DNA of 64,000 nt, from assembly GCA_030374805.1 (NCBI GenBank), contig JARGSG010000190.1, positions 124,001 to 188,000 on the forward strand. Direction: 5' to 3'. The DNA is from Gracilaria gracilis (lineage: Eukaryota; Rhodophyta; Florideophyceae; Gracilariales; Gracilariaceae). Position 1 is the first letter of the stretch, and every line of letters starts with the position of its first letter. The translations under genes were made by a program, and so were the position numbers. Below the pieces are notes generated by a model. That model ran no database searches, was not told the origin of the DNA, and was given only the letters and a program-made list of their open reading frames with translations. This document shows, in pieces, positions 1-11,957 of this stretch.

Positions 1-950
1 CTAATGGGTACGTATGAGGCAAAAAGCTGATTTTTCTGCCTCACTAGACGGAGGTACCAGATATGCTGCAGTGGAAGAAGGAAGACGGTGAATACAAAGT
101 TTGTTTTCGGCAGAAGGAAGAAAATTGCGATGGAGAGGAGGGTGGCGGTGATGGGAGAAGGGGGAATGGAGGACCGGGGAGGAGGTTTCCGGCGGAGATG
201 GAGGAGTGTTTGAGATCGCTAGGAACTAGTCTGAAGGAACATGGAGACGACTGGATTTCTGAGATCGTGGGTGAAATGGGAGTGATTGTGCGTTGTGTGT
301 CGCAAGTGGGGGTGCCAATGAATTTCACTTCGAGGATTCGGAAAAGGATGAAGTTGGTTGGAAGAAGGCACTGTTAAGAGTGTGAGCGGCATGGTGGTGC
401 GTTGCGAGGGAAATGCTGAAGGTAAGGAAGGAGATTATGGGCCTGAGGGGTCGTGTGGGGGTGCTGCCGGAGCGAGTGGAGCATGTGGAGAAGGTATGCA
501 AGTTGCTGTTCGAGTTGAAGGCGCTGTCCAGGGAAGGAGAAGTTGGGAGAGAAGAGGGAAGACGAAAAGCGTCACCGGTATCGTTAGGGTCTCGGGGTGG
601 CTGCGGGTGTGTTGGGAAGATTGAGGGGTAGCGGCTGAAGAAGAGGCGGAAGAGAAGTGTGTGATGGTAGACGTAGGTGGAAAGGTGTGTGTACAGCGGC
701 AGCCTCCGGGTAAAGTACCACTTGTTGGGTTCAGTAGTGCGCCGGCGGATGGGCGAAAGGCGGAACGAGTACTGGATGAGCTGGAGGATAGAAGAGGCTG
801 GGAGGGGTTGGGAGCAGCTTTGAAGCTGGGAGGGTGTACGAGAATGGAGAAAGTGGTCCGTTGGAGTTCTTCAACTTGGAATTTAGGGAAAATGGACTCA
901 TGATCCGAATTCACGGCTGGAATGAGGGAGCGCTAGTGGTAGGTTCTTAA
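1..950 (+). other. Purine-rich region with short broken open frames
   Basis: The plus strand is strongly G/A-rich and has three open stretches in different frames (63-377, 413-631, 661-903). Their products are rich in Glu, Gly, Arg and Lys. I recognise no domain. The switching frames suggest a decayed coding region, perhaps of a repeat, but base composition alone could keep frames open here. No promoter or intact start-to-stop gene can be supported. Confidence 0.25.
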
Positions 951-1352
951 TTTTTTAGAGTGTTTCTGACGAGCGTGGGGAATGTAAAATTGCGAGCCGG
1001 GGCAAAGGAACTGCAAACTAGCCTTCAACTTCAGTAGGTAAAGTTTAAACTGCAATGAACAGAAACGTTATTTCTAAAGAATATTTTTGCCTTGCCAACC
1101 AGCGCAAAATGTGGAAATACTAGTTTTTTCGGACTTTTGTTTTCACAACTAGCGATCTAGCAGACTAAACTAGCATTCTGAGAACACCGGTGTGGAGTAT
1201 AAGTTTGAACAACGCGCTGCCCCAAATACTGATGATGACCGTGAAATGTGGAACGAAAAAGAAAAAGACGAGCCCGGAACTGACTTACGTCAAAGCCTCG
1301 TTAACTGTACCGTCTTGCTGCCATTGAATCACCGTTGTAATTAAAAGAAGGC
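951..1352. other. No gene seen
   Basis: AT-rich spacer with no open frame of note, no recognisable RNA gene and no repeat that I can see. Confidence 0.5.
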
Positions 1353-1943
1353 TCATTGTAGTAAATTTGCGCTAGCAAGGTGGCCTTGTTTGGCCTTTTC
1401 TTCTAGTGCGATTAACTCCCAATCACATGTTGTAGCTCGCACGAGATTTAGTTCTGTATGCCATCTGTCCCAACATTTTAAACACAACGCATGCCTGCAT
1501 GTTGAACCCCATTGTTTTCGCCGGGAACCACCTTTCTTTCTATATCTCTTTTCTGCCATCGTTATAGTGTGAGTGAAAGAGCACAGAGAACAATACAAAT
1601 CTTTGCCAATCACTTTCATATGCGATTCCTTGTTTGATAACTGGCAAGTGCGATCTTCAGGTCTTTTATACCTTTCAACGGCATTCCGTTTGTACAAGGG
1701 AATAGTTTGAAGAACATTGCCCTGTATTAACTCAGAATGCCAGCGATTCTTGTATTTGGCCTGTATGTACTCGCTGGAGCTCAAGCAAACAGCTGCTTGA
1801 ACATATTCGTTAGCTAGTTGGCAAGCGAAGTCTGGAAACGTAAAAGATGTAGCCACGTTTTGAAGCAGCTCCCTGTAACCCTTCTCCTTGTCGAGGCCAT
1901 CTGCAGCAGTTGGAAGTTTCTCTTCTCGCCTTGCGAGTCCCAA
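1353..1943 (-). pseudogene. C-terminal fragment with zinc-ribbon cysteines, probable mobile-element protein
   Basis: A 196-codon open stretch, probably the carboxyl end of the longer broken coding region that continues up to about 5000. The C-terminal third has a CxxC pair (YCSLC) followed by a basic Lys/Arg/Gly stretch and then CxxxxCxxC (CRHALCLKC) with a nearby His. This spacing is like the terminal zinc-binding module of PiggyBac-type transposases and related mobile-element proteins. The DDE core is not recognisable. No clear ATG and upstream context exist, so it is treated as a remnant rather than a gene. The function is inferred only from the metal-binding pattern. Confidence 0.35.
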
Positions 1944-2325
1944 ACAAAAAACAACAGCAACAATATTAACTTATGCACCAAGAAGCCTCCCTAGTATGAT
2001 TATGCTAACGATAAGGTTTTTGGAGCTGTTTGTGCAGCAGGGGGTGGTTATTTTTCTATTGAATTCATCGACTCCTCCTTTCAGATAATTCTAGTACACG
2101 AAAGCCGTAGATCTTATTATTTGTACTTGTGGGAGTGTCCCAATTCTATTAACCAGCCCTCGATAAGCCTGCCTCAAAGCGTAGTAAGACGCATATAAAT
2201 GGAGATATGATGCACCTGATCCACGCAGCAACTCATCACACTCCTTTGGGATGAAACTGGCAGATTTCCCCACGCATGAAAACCCTACCATGCATATTCT
2301 GGATAGAAAAGAAGCTCTATGAAGC

Positions 2326-2739
2326 TCATAACGTGTCATAAAAACAAAGGACAGTGCCATACATAACTTCTCCAGTTCCACAATTACTTTCCTTAGATTT
2401 TATGAACAACACATATCTGCGGCCTACAAAAAATGAGTGATGGAGGCACTGTTGCCGATACTCGGTAGATGGGACAAGGTCTTGAAATAACTTACAATCG
2501 TTTTCGGTCCTTCCGATATTGTTAATGACCGTTAAACATGCGTATTTGTGTCTCCTTTCTCGCGCGTTTTCAATCGTTCTTATAGCTGTCCGTGTCTTAA
2601 CCTCAAGAACACAAACAATCAAAAGCCCGTTCGGGTCACGTAGGCATACGAGGCCATCTGGAATGTCAGATACCATCGGCACAGATCTCGACGACAACGA
2701 GCCCAGTCGTACGAATGTGCTCTCAATTGTATTTTTCAT
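2326..2739 (-). pseudogene. PD-(D/E)XK nuclease-like (YqaJ-like) fragment of a broken gene
   Basis: The translation holds an IPDGL motif followed about a dozen residues later by LEVKTRT, the D...ExK arrangement of PD-(D/E)XK nucleases. Further on, a tyrosine/glutamine-rich stretch (STEYRQQCLHH) sits where YqaJ-type exonucleases have their Q-containing helix. The frame ends at 2326 and coding-like sequence continues in another frame at 2091-2381, so the gene is broken. It lies on the same strand as the zinc-ribbon fragment downstream and the open stretches upstream (3009-3227, 3289-3696, 4248-4439, 4454-4807, 4749-4997). I read all of these as one decayed protein of perhaps 1,000 residues or more. 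The family assignment rests on two short motifs. Confidence 0.35.
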
Positions 2740-3008
2740 TCATGTCCTCAACTAGACCAGAGACGAAGAACTATCCATTCGTAACTAAATTGTGTTCGAA
2801 GAAAGAGAGTAACTCACGCAGAACCTGAGTTTCATTAACGTTATCCTCTTTCATGCCAGCTGTGCTTACCAGCGGCTCCATTACCCACGCATCTAGTGAG
2901 GCCTTGTAGGGACGTTCCAACACTTTTGAATTCTTCTGTGCCAACCTCTGCTCTCAATAACTTCAATATCTATAGCGATATGAAGAATTTTTGTACCATT
3001 CGATACCT

Positions 3009-4997
3009 CTACTTGTAACTACAACTTCTTTTCAGCAGCTGAGACTTCCGGAGACTACTCGACATCGGATTACCAACAGTTCTTAGGATAGTAAGTAATC
3101 GTGATTTTTTCAATGAATTAATTTTGTACTGCGTCGCATTCATGAGATAAAACACTGAAGACTGCTCCTCATTTAGTGGAACTGCTGACGCTGTTTCTAT
3201 TCCCAAAACTTGCGTCAGTACGACCATTTAGTTTCTGTTTGACCTCGTTTACACTTGACGAGACCATCAGCAACCTACTACCAACTTCTTATCCAGCAAT
3301 CAACCCTTTCAAGCCTTCCACTTTGTTTTCCAAATCAGTAGCCAAAGTCCGTAGAAATTTTTGCGTCGTCTTCGATGTAAATTTAAAGGCTCTGCTAAGA
3401 AACCAACCCAGGTCTTCAGACTGCAGCAATGTAACTTCCTGCACCTTAGCGAGTGTCTGAGACTTTTTTGCAGACGATAACGAAACGAAAACCCTCTCCG
3501 AATTATCAGGGCGCGTCGGACGATATATCTCTGCCTCTCTGTCAAAAACGGTGTGTAATTTGGCAATCTCCGACGCATCTTTGGGTGCTCGATATCCGTT
3601 GTTCGGAATTAGAGTAAACTTACTTGAACTGAATAGCCGTTCATTGTTGTGGTATATAGTAGCAATTCTTCCATTTAACTTTCGCGATAGAAACATACCT
3701 CTATTGTACGACCTCTTGCTGACTATGGTTTCCTCAATGCACTATACATGGCTCTGAATCCCTTTTCGCTCACCACTCTTCCCTTCTGTCGCTTGCGTAT
3801 CACGCCATCACCAAAAACGAATGGAAAATCAAGGCTTCGTTTGCGCATTCCTATTCCAGTTGCGCCCACTCTCTCATTGACTAAATCGATTGTTTGTGTA
3901 GAATTATAAGCGCGGTCAAAGGAAAATATACGTCAGTCATGGGATGCAACGGACCTGCAGTTGGTACAGCTTTGAGGCCACGCATAAAGCGTTCCCATAC
4001 ATCTGTAACGTTTTCTCTTGGCTCGGAGTAGTTAAATGCAAGAAAAACCGGGTTCAATGCGTAGCAAAGCGCATTATTAACCGGACCCAGAGACTTCTTC
4101 GGATTGTTCGCATGGGATATTACTGTTAAATGTGCAATTGCACGAAAGCACAGCCCTGGGGGTCATCGTCCAGGCTAAGGATAGTAGCACCAAGAACATA
4201 ACCGAGCAATCTGTTAATCGCTGACAGCTCGTTTTCTATTTCAGTAATTAAAGCATTTGCGCCCTGTGAAACGTTGGAACACCCCTTCCCACGTACTTCC
4301 AAACGCTGGATCCGCCCTCAGTACCGGACATGGCTGACCATATATGCGAGTAACCCTTGCCTTCGATACACATTTGATGAAAGAATTCTTTGCTTCGATT
4401 GGAACTCATCACGCCAACGCTTGTAGAATAGCTAACCACTAGAACATGTAGTATTAAAACTCCCTAAATTTCAAAACTGTTGTGAGTTTTTGCTTCGGGG
4501 CGGATAGTACTCGATTTATGTTAGAAACAATGTTGCAAAGGAGATAATCGGGAAGAAACACATTGAAAGCAGCAAGTCGTGTCAAAGTAAACCCGAATAC
4601 ACGAGAACGATCTTCGCAGTTCTGTGAAATCTCCTTGACCACAGAATCCAGAATACCATTGACCTCTTCAATAAATCTCCCAGCGAGAGATATATTAATT
4701 CCATACACATCAATGTCCACAGCTCGGAATGCGGACGCGAAATTCCAGTTATCCAGACCACCTCTTAGTCTGAACGGAACGACTTGGACCACTACTCTCC
4801 GGTTCAATCGTTGTTATGTAGTCCACAGAGTCTCTGCTAGAGTCCATGATTGTATCAATACCGTCTGCAAATAAAGATGACCATACGTACCCCACTACAA
4901 CTTGACGAGCCTCCTCTGCGTTCGTACTTATTTTTTCATGTAGCTTCTCTTTCATCTTTCCTACAATATCGTTCAATTCTGTGTATGATATCATCAA
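3009..4997 (-). pseudogene. Upstream part of the same decayed coding region
   Basis: Five minus-strand open stretches in changing frames (4749-4997, 4454-4807, 4248-4439, 3289-3696, 3009-3227) look protein-like: mixed composition with amphipathic helices such as the Lys/Glu-rich start near 4990. No family can be named. 4454-4807 and 4749-4997 overlap in different frames, as after a frameshift. Collinearity with the nuclease-like and zinc-ribbon fragments suggests a single ancestral open frame, probably of a transposon. This is inference. Confidence 0.25.
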
Positions 4998-4999
4998 TC

Positions 5000-6649
5000 G
5001 GAAGGGTTCAAAGCGTGGTAGTCTTCTGCGCTTGAATTACTCGTCGGGCTCAAAATATCATTGTAAGGTTGAAGTGCAACGCTCTCCTGGAAGGAATCCT
5101 GAGACTTATTTGTTCTCCGACATGTTGGTTGGGCGGAAAATATGACTACGTACTTTGACCACTATTGTGAACTGGACACGTGAGACACTGTGAGTCAGGG
5201 AGGTTGGCACAGCATTGCTCGCATTTTAGATATTTATTAGATAGTAATTTCCTAATTTAGGGAGGTTTCTACACACTCTATAGTGCCAGGGCATCATGAC
5301 CCTGCCAATCAGTAAATCTCCCCAACTAGGGTTGGCTCTAGACATCTTCGCCTTTGTCCGTACTCTACTCCTCCTCGGAGGGATACAACGTGGCTAACTA
5401 GCTGTCTACCCCCCTGCGTCATCTAAAAAGAACCCATTGCTGGAAGTATTTACCCACTATTGTCGTGTTCGCCCTTGTTAAGGTGTCCTCCGGCTTTGCC
5501 GTTTTCCCTTGGTCACTCTCGGACTCCCCCATCTTTTCCCTTTTTTTTTGGCTTGCTTCCCGCGACCCGCGGCCTGTGCTGACACCATGTCGCACTCGCC
5601 ACACTGTGGACACTTTGCCTTCTTGGAGGACAACACACACGCCACTCACGCGGAGTACCTTTTTTCTCACCTTATTACGCTGTTCGTGAAGGGTTGGCCT
5701 TAGTCTTACACACGACATAGTCGTGTCATCCCTGGGAGGGCTCAACTGCTGGGTTTGCCCCTGAGAGGAAGATCCGGACGTCTTTTGATGTTTTCCCGCT
5801 TGCGGGCATTGCACTACAAAGTCCATTCGGGATCGTAGGATTCATATTGCTGCACCTCAGTTTGTGTCTCACTCTCATTATCGGCTGGGAGGTTCTGTGC
5901 AACCATATAATGTAGGTTGCTGTCTTCAGATGCAGTGATCTTAGACTCATAGTATTGTGTTCCAGCTTTTCGGTGATTACTGCAGTCAGCGTTAGCAATT
6001 TGTAAATTAAAAACGAAACGTCTTTTTCTGATAAGGCTTAGAGTTGATTTGCTCGTGAACGATTCAAAATCAATCTGCGCTGAAGATATTGTCTTCAGGA
6101 CCTCTTAAGATTCGGAATCAGTTGATAAGAGAATAGAGAAGTGGTTGTTTCATTTTCCCGATCGCGAGGCGGTGTTCGCTCAAATACCTCAACACCTTTC
6201 ATCTCATCCTCGACTCTTGGTGATTATGGCATAGGTGAAATCATAAAGGGAAGAGAGCTGGTACAAGAATAGATTTTTGATGTTGGTGTCCATTAGAAAA
6301 GTGTGTCCTGTGCTTGAAGTGTCTGTACTATAGTCCACGAAAGAGCTATAGATCCAAAACTGCCTGCCCTTCTCAGCTGACTAGTAAGCACCGCAGCTTG
6401 TTCTTTCGCCTGCGGCCCAGAGCTGAGGGCCAGGTAGAATACGTATACCAGGCAAGGCCACAAAATTAAACAGCAGATTGTCCTTTAATGCGATATAACT
6501 ACTACAAAACCCGTATAGATTCGCAAAGTATTATATAGACCAATCCCCCAAGAAACGACCGCAAACACAGATCAGTAGCTTGTAGTCGCCCCCTTGTCTT
6601 CTATCACAGCCAATAGACGTCTTGGAATCGAATGATATAGAATTCTGAT
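5000..6649. other. Non-coding or heavily decayed stretch
   Basis: No intact gene. A minus-strand open stretch at 5419-5826 is Lys/Ser/Glu-rich. In a neighbouring frame near 5590 there is a CPQC-like pair, as in a worn gag zinc knuckle. This may be old retroelement sequence but cannot be assigned. Confidence 0.3.
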
Positions 6650-7108
6650 TTAATCGTCGTCAATTTTATACCAACAGTATATCACCTTCTTCGCCACGTC
6701 CTCGATGCTTGAAAATTGAATTTCAACCTCATAAACACTTCTTGCCAAACGACCCCAGACATTTTCTATCGGATTAAGGTCTGGAAACTTTTGCCGGAAA
6801 ATCCAGTACATCAATTTCTCCATCAGGAAGCCATTTCCTTCTGTAATTTGACCGATGTGTTCATTCTCCGTCATGAATCGACGTTTTTCTTTCACTGCAA
6901 GAATCAGCCACAAATAAAAGTAGAGTACGCTCTATTGTTTCGCAATAATTAACTGAATCTCGGATACCATCAAAGGGCCCTTTATCAATTATAACGTAGT
7001 AGAAAAGTGCAGCCCAGATCATGATTGACGGTACACTTTGCCGCTTCTTAGAAAATATCCCCGGAGTGGTGCGTAAGTCATGCCAGTGTGAAGCCAGACC
7101 TTCCTAAC
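6650..7108 (-). pseudogene. Tc1/mariner transposase remnant, C-terminal half
   Basis: DDE-type transposase remnant, in principle acting on terminal inverted repeats in the nucleus. The clearest mark is PDLNPIENVWG, the conserved motif just before the last catalytic acidic residue of Tc1/mariner transposases, followed by the usual helix (SSIEDVAKKV). Upstream, in a shifted frame, MIWAALFYY matches the GSVMIWG-type motif, and the equivalent of the middle catalytic Asp (usually in QDNAP) is TEN here. At least one frameshift lies near 7020. The frame stops at 7108, exactly where the chromovirus LTR begins. The missing N-terminal half lies beyond the far LTR at 18373-18733. Defunct. Confidence 0.75.
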
Positions 7109-7869
7109 TGTAGTGCAACGCCAGAGGCGAAAAGACACCAGGAAGACGTCCGAGATGTTCCTCCCTTGGACAGTCAGCAGAAAAAGCCTCTCTGGCAAGG
7201 CACGACGAAGTCGCGTGTAAGCCGAGGCCAAGCCGTCACGACGGAGCGTAGGGAGTTGAGCAAACATTCGGATGGGCAGCACTTGTGTGGGTTGAGGTAT
7301 CCTCGGCATGAGTCCACAGAAGTGGGGAAAAGGAAAAGGAGATCCGCGAGAGCGGGGAATGGAGAGAAAGAGAAGGGGCAAATGGGCAAAAAGTACGGGA
7401 AACACCGGGGTTTTTTCTGTACAGGGTCGAAAGCGACAAAGAGCGGTAGAACACTCCCACAGTTGGGTTCCTTTAGAAAACGCAGAGAGGATACACGACC
7501 CATAGGCAATGAAGCCTCTCTCGTTGAGGGAGTCGATGACCGCCAAAGACGAAGATGTCTAGAGCCAACCCTGGTTGGGGGGGATTTACTGGGTGCGGCG
7601 GCGGGGTCGCAGGCGCACTAATTATTGTAGCTCGCCTCCCCAACTAGTTAAATAAACTAACTAAATTGGCCCGCGCGCAGTGCCAATTACACACGCGTCG
7701 TGGCGACCGTTCCACGTGTACGTGGCCAACCTCCGAGCTACTCCGTAATCCACGGGTCCTTCCCACTATAGTGGCTATTGCTATTCTATTCCTCGACGCA
7801 GGGGGTTGACCGACTTTCCGGAATATGACAAAGTATTGGTAACCACCTCCCAAAGGGCGTTTCACCACA
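7109..7869 (-). repeat. Left (3') LTR of the old chromovirus
   Basis: Direct repeat partner of 17605-18372. Shared blocks run from TGTAGTRCAAC at the left edge to CACCACA at the right edge, with many substitutions and small indels between. The open frames seen inside on both strands are LTR sequence, not genes. Confidence 0.85.
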
Positions 7870-7886
7870 TGTTCTCCTTCTTAGGC
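7870..7886 (-). other. Polypurine tract of the old chromovirus
   Basis: Read on the minus strand, the bases next to the 3' LTR are purine-rich (AAGAAGGAGAACA), in the position of the plus-strand primer of LTR retrotransposons. Confidence 0.5.
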
Positions 7887-7925
7887 GGAAGTATCACCTC
7901 GAAGAGTGAAACGACGGTGGCAACG

Positions 7926-9736
7926 ATGGAGCAAATAAGCACGCCCTCTCCCGGCTCGCCGGCAACTCCTCTAGCATCACCAAAGCGCCCTCCTGCAACC
8001 GTAGTATCTATCACATTACAGTGCTTCTCCAACACATTTGTGTCCTACCAACAGCTTTCGGCTACTCCCGTGCTTGACCTCACAATGAGTTGCAATCAAC
8101 AACTATCAAACCAACCACCCTTCGGGGGCTTCACCGGATTCAGATCCATGCCGTTACCACAGAGCGGGCAGCAAACAGGTCCAAACCAGGGACAACCGAC
8201 CGATACGAAGAATCAACTCTCCCTTGCGGGGGCTTCGTCCGGATCCCAGACAGGCCGTGAGTGGCCCTCATAGGATTCCTTTGGCGAAACCCGCGCGAGT
8301 AGCTAAATGCGATGCGCCTCCGGCTTGCGTCTAAGCTCCACCCGATTGGGGTCTTCGATGGGGAGCTCATCGCCCAGTATTCCGACGGAACGGAGGGGCT
8401 TCTCGCAGACCTTCCGGCTATCTTCACCCTTTCGTAGGACTGGCGCTGGCACGTCGCCGTGCCTGCTCACCAGGTCCTTCGCTATGCAGGCGAGTCCCGT
8501 GCACAGGCGCATGCCACGCTCGTGCGCATCGGCTACCCACGGCAAAGCCGGGCGCTCTTAGAGTTACCGATCCTTTCGGAGATGAAGTTCGAAATCGAAG
8601 AGTACCGCACCCGCGGGGAGATCAGCTACTGTGACCGTCTAGCGACGTTAGAGACCTTCGCCTGGCGGAGGTTCCGGGCTGCCCCGCAAGAAGCCATGCG
8701 CTGGCCAAGAACGTGCATTCGGGCCGAGTTCTGCTATATGGCGCGTCGATATCGATCCCACTTACCATAAGAGTTCATCCGCTTCGAGCATCGCTCCAGA
8801 TCCCGATTCGAGTACTTCGTCCCGTACCACAATATGGAAGTGTAGCGCATTGCTCCAGCTCAGCGAAAAGGTTCGTACGTACTTCTACCGGCCGGGTGGG
8901 CACAGCTTGTGGCATGCCGGGGGTATTATGTTGAGCTCCCCCTGGTACTCACCTATTTAGGGTCATAACTTCTCACCGACCCGCGGAGCGCGCCCTGGTC
9001 GGTCGTTTTCACCGAGTGGGCGGCCCGCACTGCGGCTTACATATTCAGCGAAGCTTACGACCAGTATCGACTGTGGTTCATCACTCCGCGCGTGCAGGCG
9101 GCTATCCGTCAACTGGACCTCTCCATCCCCCTTGGGGGCAAGGCTAATGCCGAAGAGCTTCCCGAGTTGATCGATTACATCAACCGTATTAAATAAAGAT
9201 CGGTCTCGCCTGAGCAGAGTGGCTGGCTGGCCAGGAGTGGCGGGCATGGCCCGGGTCTAGATCGGAACACCGCACTGGCAGGGGACTTCGTCTACTTTGG
9301 CTAGCGAGGCGGCAGAACTTCGGAATGCTCCGAGAGATATCCCACACGTCACTCAGTCGGGTTCGTTGACTCTGACAACTATTACCGCGCGAGCGGGGAG
9401 AATTATCCCATGGTGGACAAGAATCCTGAGAATGCAGGCGATCATAACGCCCTTGAGGCGATTACGGCTGACACTCCTCCGGGGGTGGATGAGCCTAACC
9501 CTCAGGAGCTTGAGTTCGCAGCGGGTTCCTCTACTGGACCTTTGCACAGCACAACGGCTGCCGGAAACGTTCCCAAGACGGGTGTGAACCCGGGTGAGAT
9601 CGTAGCGCAATTCCCCCCCGGAGTGAGGCTTAGTGCCGATACGGCGACCGGCGATATGGCTGCGATGCGGGATGCGCCTGCGCAACGCCTCGGCAAGGTC
9701 CAAACTTCCAATGAGGGGAGTGACAACAACCAGTAG
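7926..9736 (+). pseudogene. Degenerate antisense ORF inside the chromovirus
   Basis: Coding-like sequence on the strand opposite to gag-pol, between the chromodomain and the 3' LTR. It opens with an ATG at 7926 and runs Pro/Ser/Thr-rich to 8273. It continues in another frame through about 8360-8770 (an Arg/Ala/Glu-rich helical part) and near 8790-9200, and ends with an acidic, Gly/Pro-rich tail that stops at 9736 (open stretch 9410-9736). Stops and frameshifts break it, so it is dead. The protein is not recognised. Antisense ORFs in this position are known from some plant Ty3/gypsy families (Grande1, RIRE2), so this may be a parallel case rather than a captured host gene. Confidence 0.4.
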
Positions 9737-9899
9737 TACTGGGTTTTGATTTACCGTGTGACGGGGTGGCAATGTGCCAACGTGCGAATAGCATGAAATA
9801 AACCATCTACTTTTGGACTTCTTCCGTCTATGACGTATTATTTTCGCATCCTTCTTCCGTTTCCAACGGTTCCGTAGCCCACCTGGGATCTGTCCCGCG

Positions 9900-10365
9900 T
9901 CGCTGGTGGCGCGGTTCCCGTACGATGGTGATACTGTACCACTTTTGATCGTGGGAGATGTTCGATTGGTTAGGAAGTATCCCAGTCTGGATCATAACCG
10001 TACCAAAGGACGCGATACTCCAAGATACCATCCTGATTCCAGGTATGCCAGACAAGTCGGTCGATAATGTATTCCTGAATGAATATTTGCCGGCCTTTTT
10101 GAGTTGAAGTGACGGCAAGGAGCTTAGTACCCTGTAGAAGGGAGGTTCCCGTGTCTGGTGTACTCACCAGCGCCACATTTGGCGGTGCCGTCCTCTGCAG
10201 AGGTAGTTCATGACGAGCGCGAACCACCAGCCGGCGAGCTTCTGGGCGTACCGCAAGCTTGCGAGTTTCTACCCGTCTTGCCAGGGTCATGGTGAAAGCG
10301 GTGCTGTGCTCCCGCGTTCGGTGGCGAGCAGTGTACCGTTTCGTGACCTCTCCGTGGCTGCACAT
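9900..10365 (-). pseudogene. Chromodomain at the end of the chromovirus integrase
   Basis: The minus-strand frame from 10365 ends in a stretch with the chromodomain pattern: an EYIIDR-type first strand, YRVLWYGYDPDWDT (YxVxWxGY..xxW core), then PIEHLP after a stop near 9970 and a terminal helix. Chromodomains bind methylated histone tails and direct integration to heterochromatin in chromoviruses. The stop falls where the family has the conserved Trp-Glu-Pro, so the domain is broken. The upstream half of this frame is low-complexity Arg/Thr-rich linker. Confidence 0.7.
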
Positions 10366-10859
10366 GACTTCGGCGGCGTGTGGCCGTGGTGGGCCGTGTG
10401 GCGATCCGCCTCCCCGGAAAGGGTGTCCTTTTTGGCGAGTGCCTAGTGGTGGCGGCGTGTCAACCCGTTCCCCACGGTTACTTCCGACAACTCCGGACGC
10501 TGGGCGGCGCTTCTGCCAATGCTGGGTGCAGCGCCTGCCGTGCCCACTACTTGGGGAATTTCTGCCTCAACTGGGGTGCCTGTTTCGTCCCTGACGCGAA
10601 CATCATTCCGGGGGACCGGTTTTTTCCTGGCGAAGATGCTAAGGTCTGCCGAGACACTCGGACTTCGCGCAGCCGTGTTTGGCGTCGCGGTGTCGTTTTT
10701 CCTTCGTGAAGGGAATCCAGTCTCGCGCTCAGCGGTGGGTTTCGGGGTCGCCTCCGCCGTCGTTTCAGGCGCTTGCAGCTGATTGTTTGGAACAGTTTTT
10801 TGTGGGGCTAGTTACCTACTGCCGAGCTGAGCTGGTACCATAGCACGATTGCGGCTCGC

Positions 10860-11609
10860 CTATGGTGAGAGTGGACTTGTCCGATCCGCTTTTGCGTTTT
10901 CATTCGCCGTTTCTGGCGTGGCTGTGTTTTTAGTTCTCGGACCTGCTAAACCAGACGCGCTGGGTTCCCATGACTGTATCTGCGGTTCTTCCGATGGAGC
11001 ATTTGGTGTGACACCCGCCTGTTGTTTTCCACGGTTGTGTTCCCCCTGTTGCGACGGCGAATTATCTTTAGCAGAAGTGACGTCCTCATCCTTTTTAGAC
11101 GGAGCGGCAGGGGATGTGATAGAGCGTTCCAACGCGCGGGTGGAGTGCTCGCGATCGGGTGGAACGGAAGAATAGCCACCCTGTCCAACAATTTTTTCCG
11201 ATGTCACCGGCGTATCCGATTCCATCGGAAGGTCTGACAGTCCCCGAGTCGGGTGTGGCAGAATCGAAGGGAGATTAGCCACGGGTGCCCCCGGTGTTGT
11301 ATATTCGGTAGATAAGGGTCTGGAATATGTCAGTTCGACCCCAGGCGAGGGTGGTGGTGCTGGTACTATGCGAGCGCAGGAGATCCGGTCATGCGTGTCC
11401 TTGATTTCCAGTACCACTGCACCTTCTGTGACAGAAATCACCTTGAGGGGGCCATCCGCCGCAGGCGAGAGTTTAGGCCGCTTCTCCCTTTCGGGATTGT
11501 AGTGTTTCTTCCGTACAGAGACGTAGCTACCCGCCCTAATTGGCAGCGTATTACTTCCTCGCAAGCGAGCGTCGGAATCACCCTTGTAAGCGGCTTGAGC
11601 ACGTGCCAT
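10860..11609 (-). pseudogene. Integrase C-terminal region of the old chromovirus
   Basis: A 249-codon open stretch. Residues about 25-75 resemble the GPY/F-type DNA-binding module that follows the integrase core in Ty3/gypsy elements (a basic VRKKHY segment, then a DGPLKVISV strand and VVLEI). The rest is a Pro/Ser/Thr/Glu-rich linker leading towards the chromodomain. It continues the integrase at 11958-12553 after a decayed gap. Not functional. Confidence 0.55.
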
Positions 11610-11957
11610 GGACTGGCGAGCGGCTGGTACCAGCCTGGATAATCAGTTATTTTGCTTCTGTCAGTAGTCACCTACAGAGGGGAAGTTACTCAGCGTAGGT
11701 TGTGATTCCAACACCACGGGCGGGGGCATACAGAATAGAACCAACTCAAATAGTGAAGCACCAGTAGTCCTGTGTACCTGCGTGTTGTACGCAAACGTCA
11801 ACGCGTCAGGGTACAATTCCAATGTCTATGGGTGATCAGCAACGTAAGAACGGAGAGCAGCTAGCATTGTCCGGTTGAATCGTTCGACTTGACCATTACA
11901 TTGGGGATGATAGGTTGTAGTGAACAGGTTCTTAACGTCTAGGATGTGACAGACATC

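Noticed and set aside
7088..7621. 177-codon plus-strand frame and its minus-strand shadows
   Set aside because: It lies inside the old chromovirus LTR, and the same sequence recurs at 17.6-18.1 kb as the other LTR.
10210..11175. Several plus-strand frames of about 80-110 codons
   Set aside because: They mirror the antisense strand of the chromovirus integrase/chromodomain region and have biased composition.
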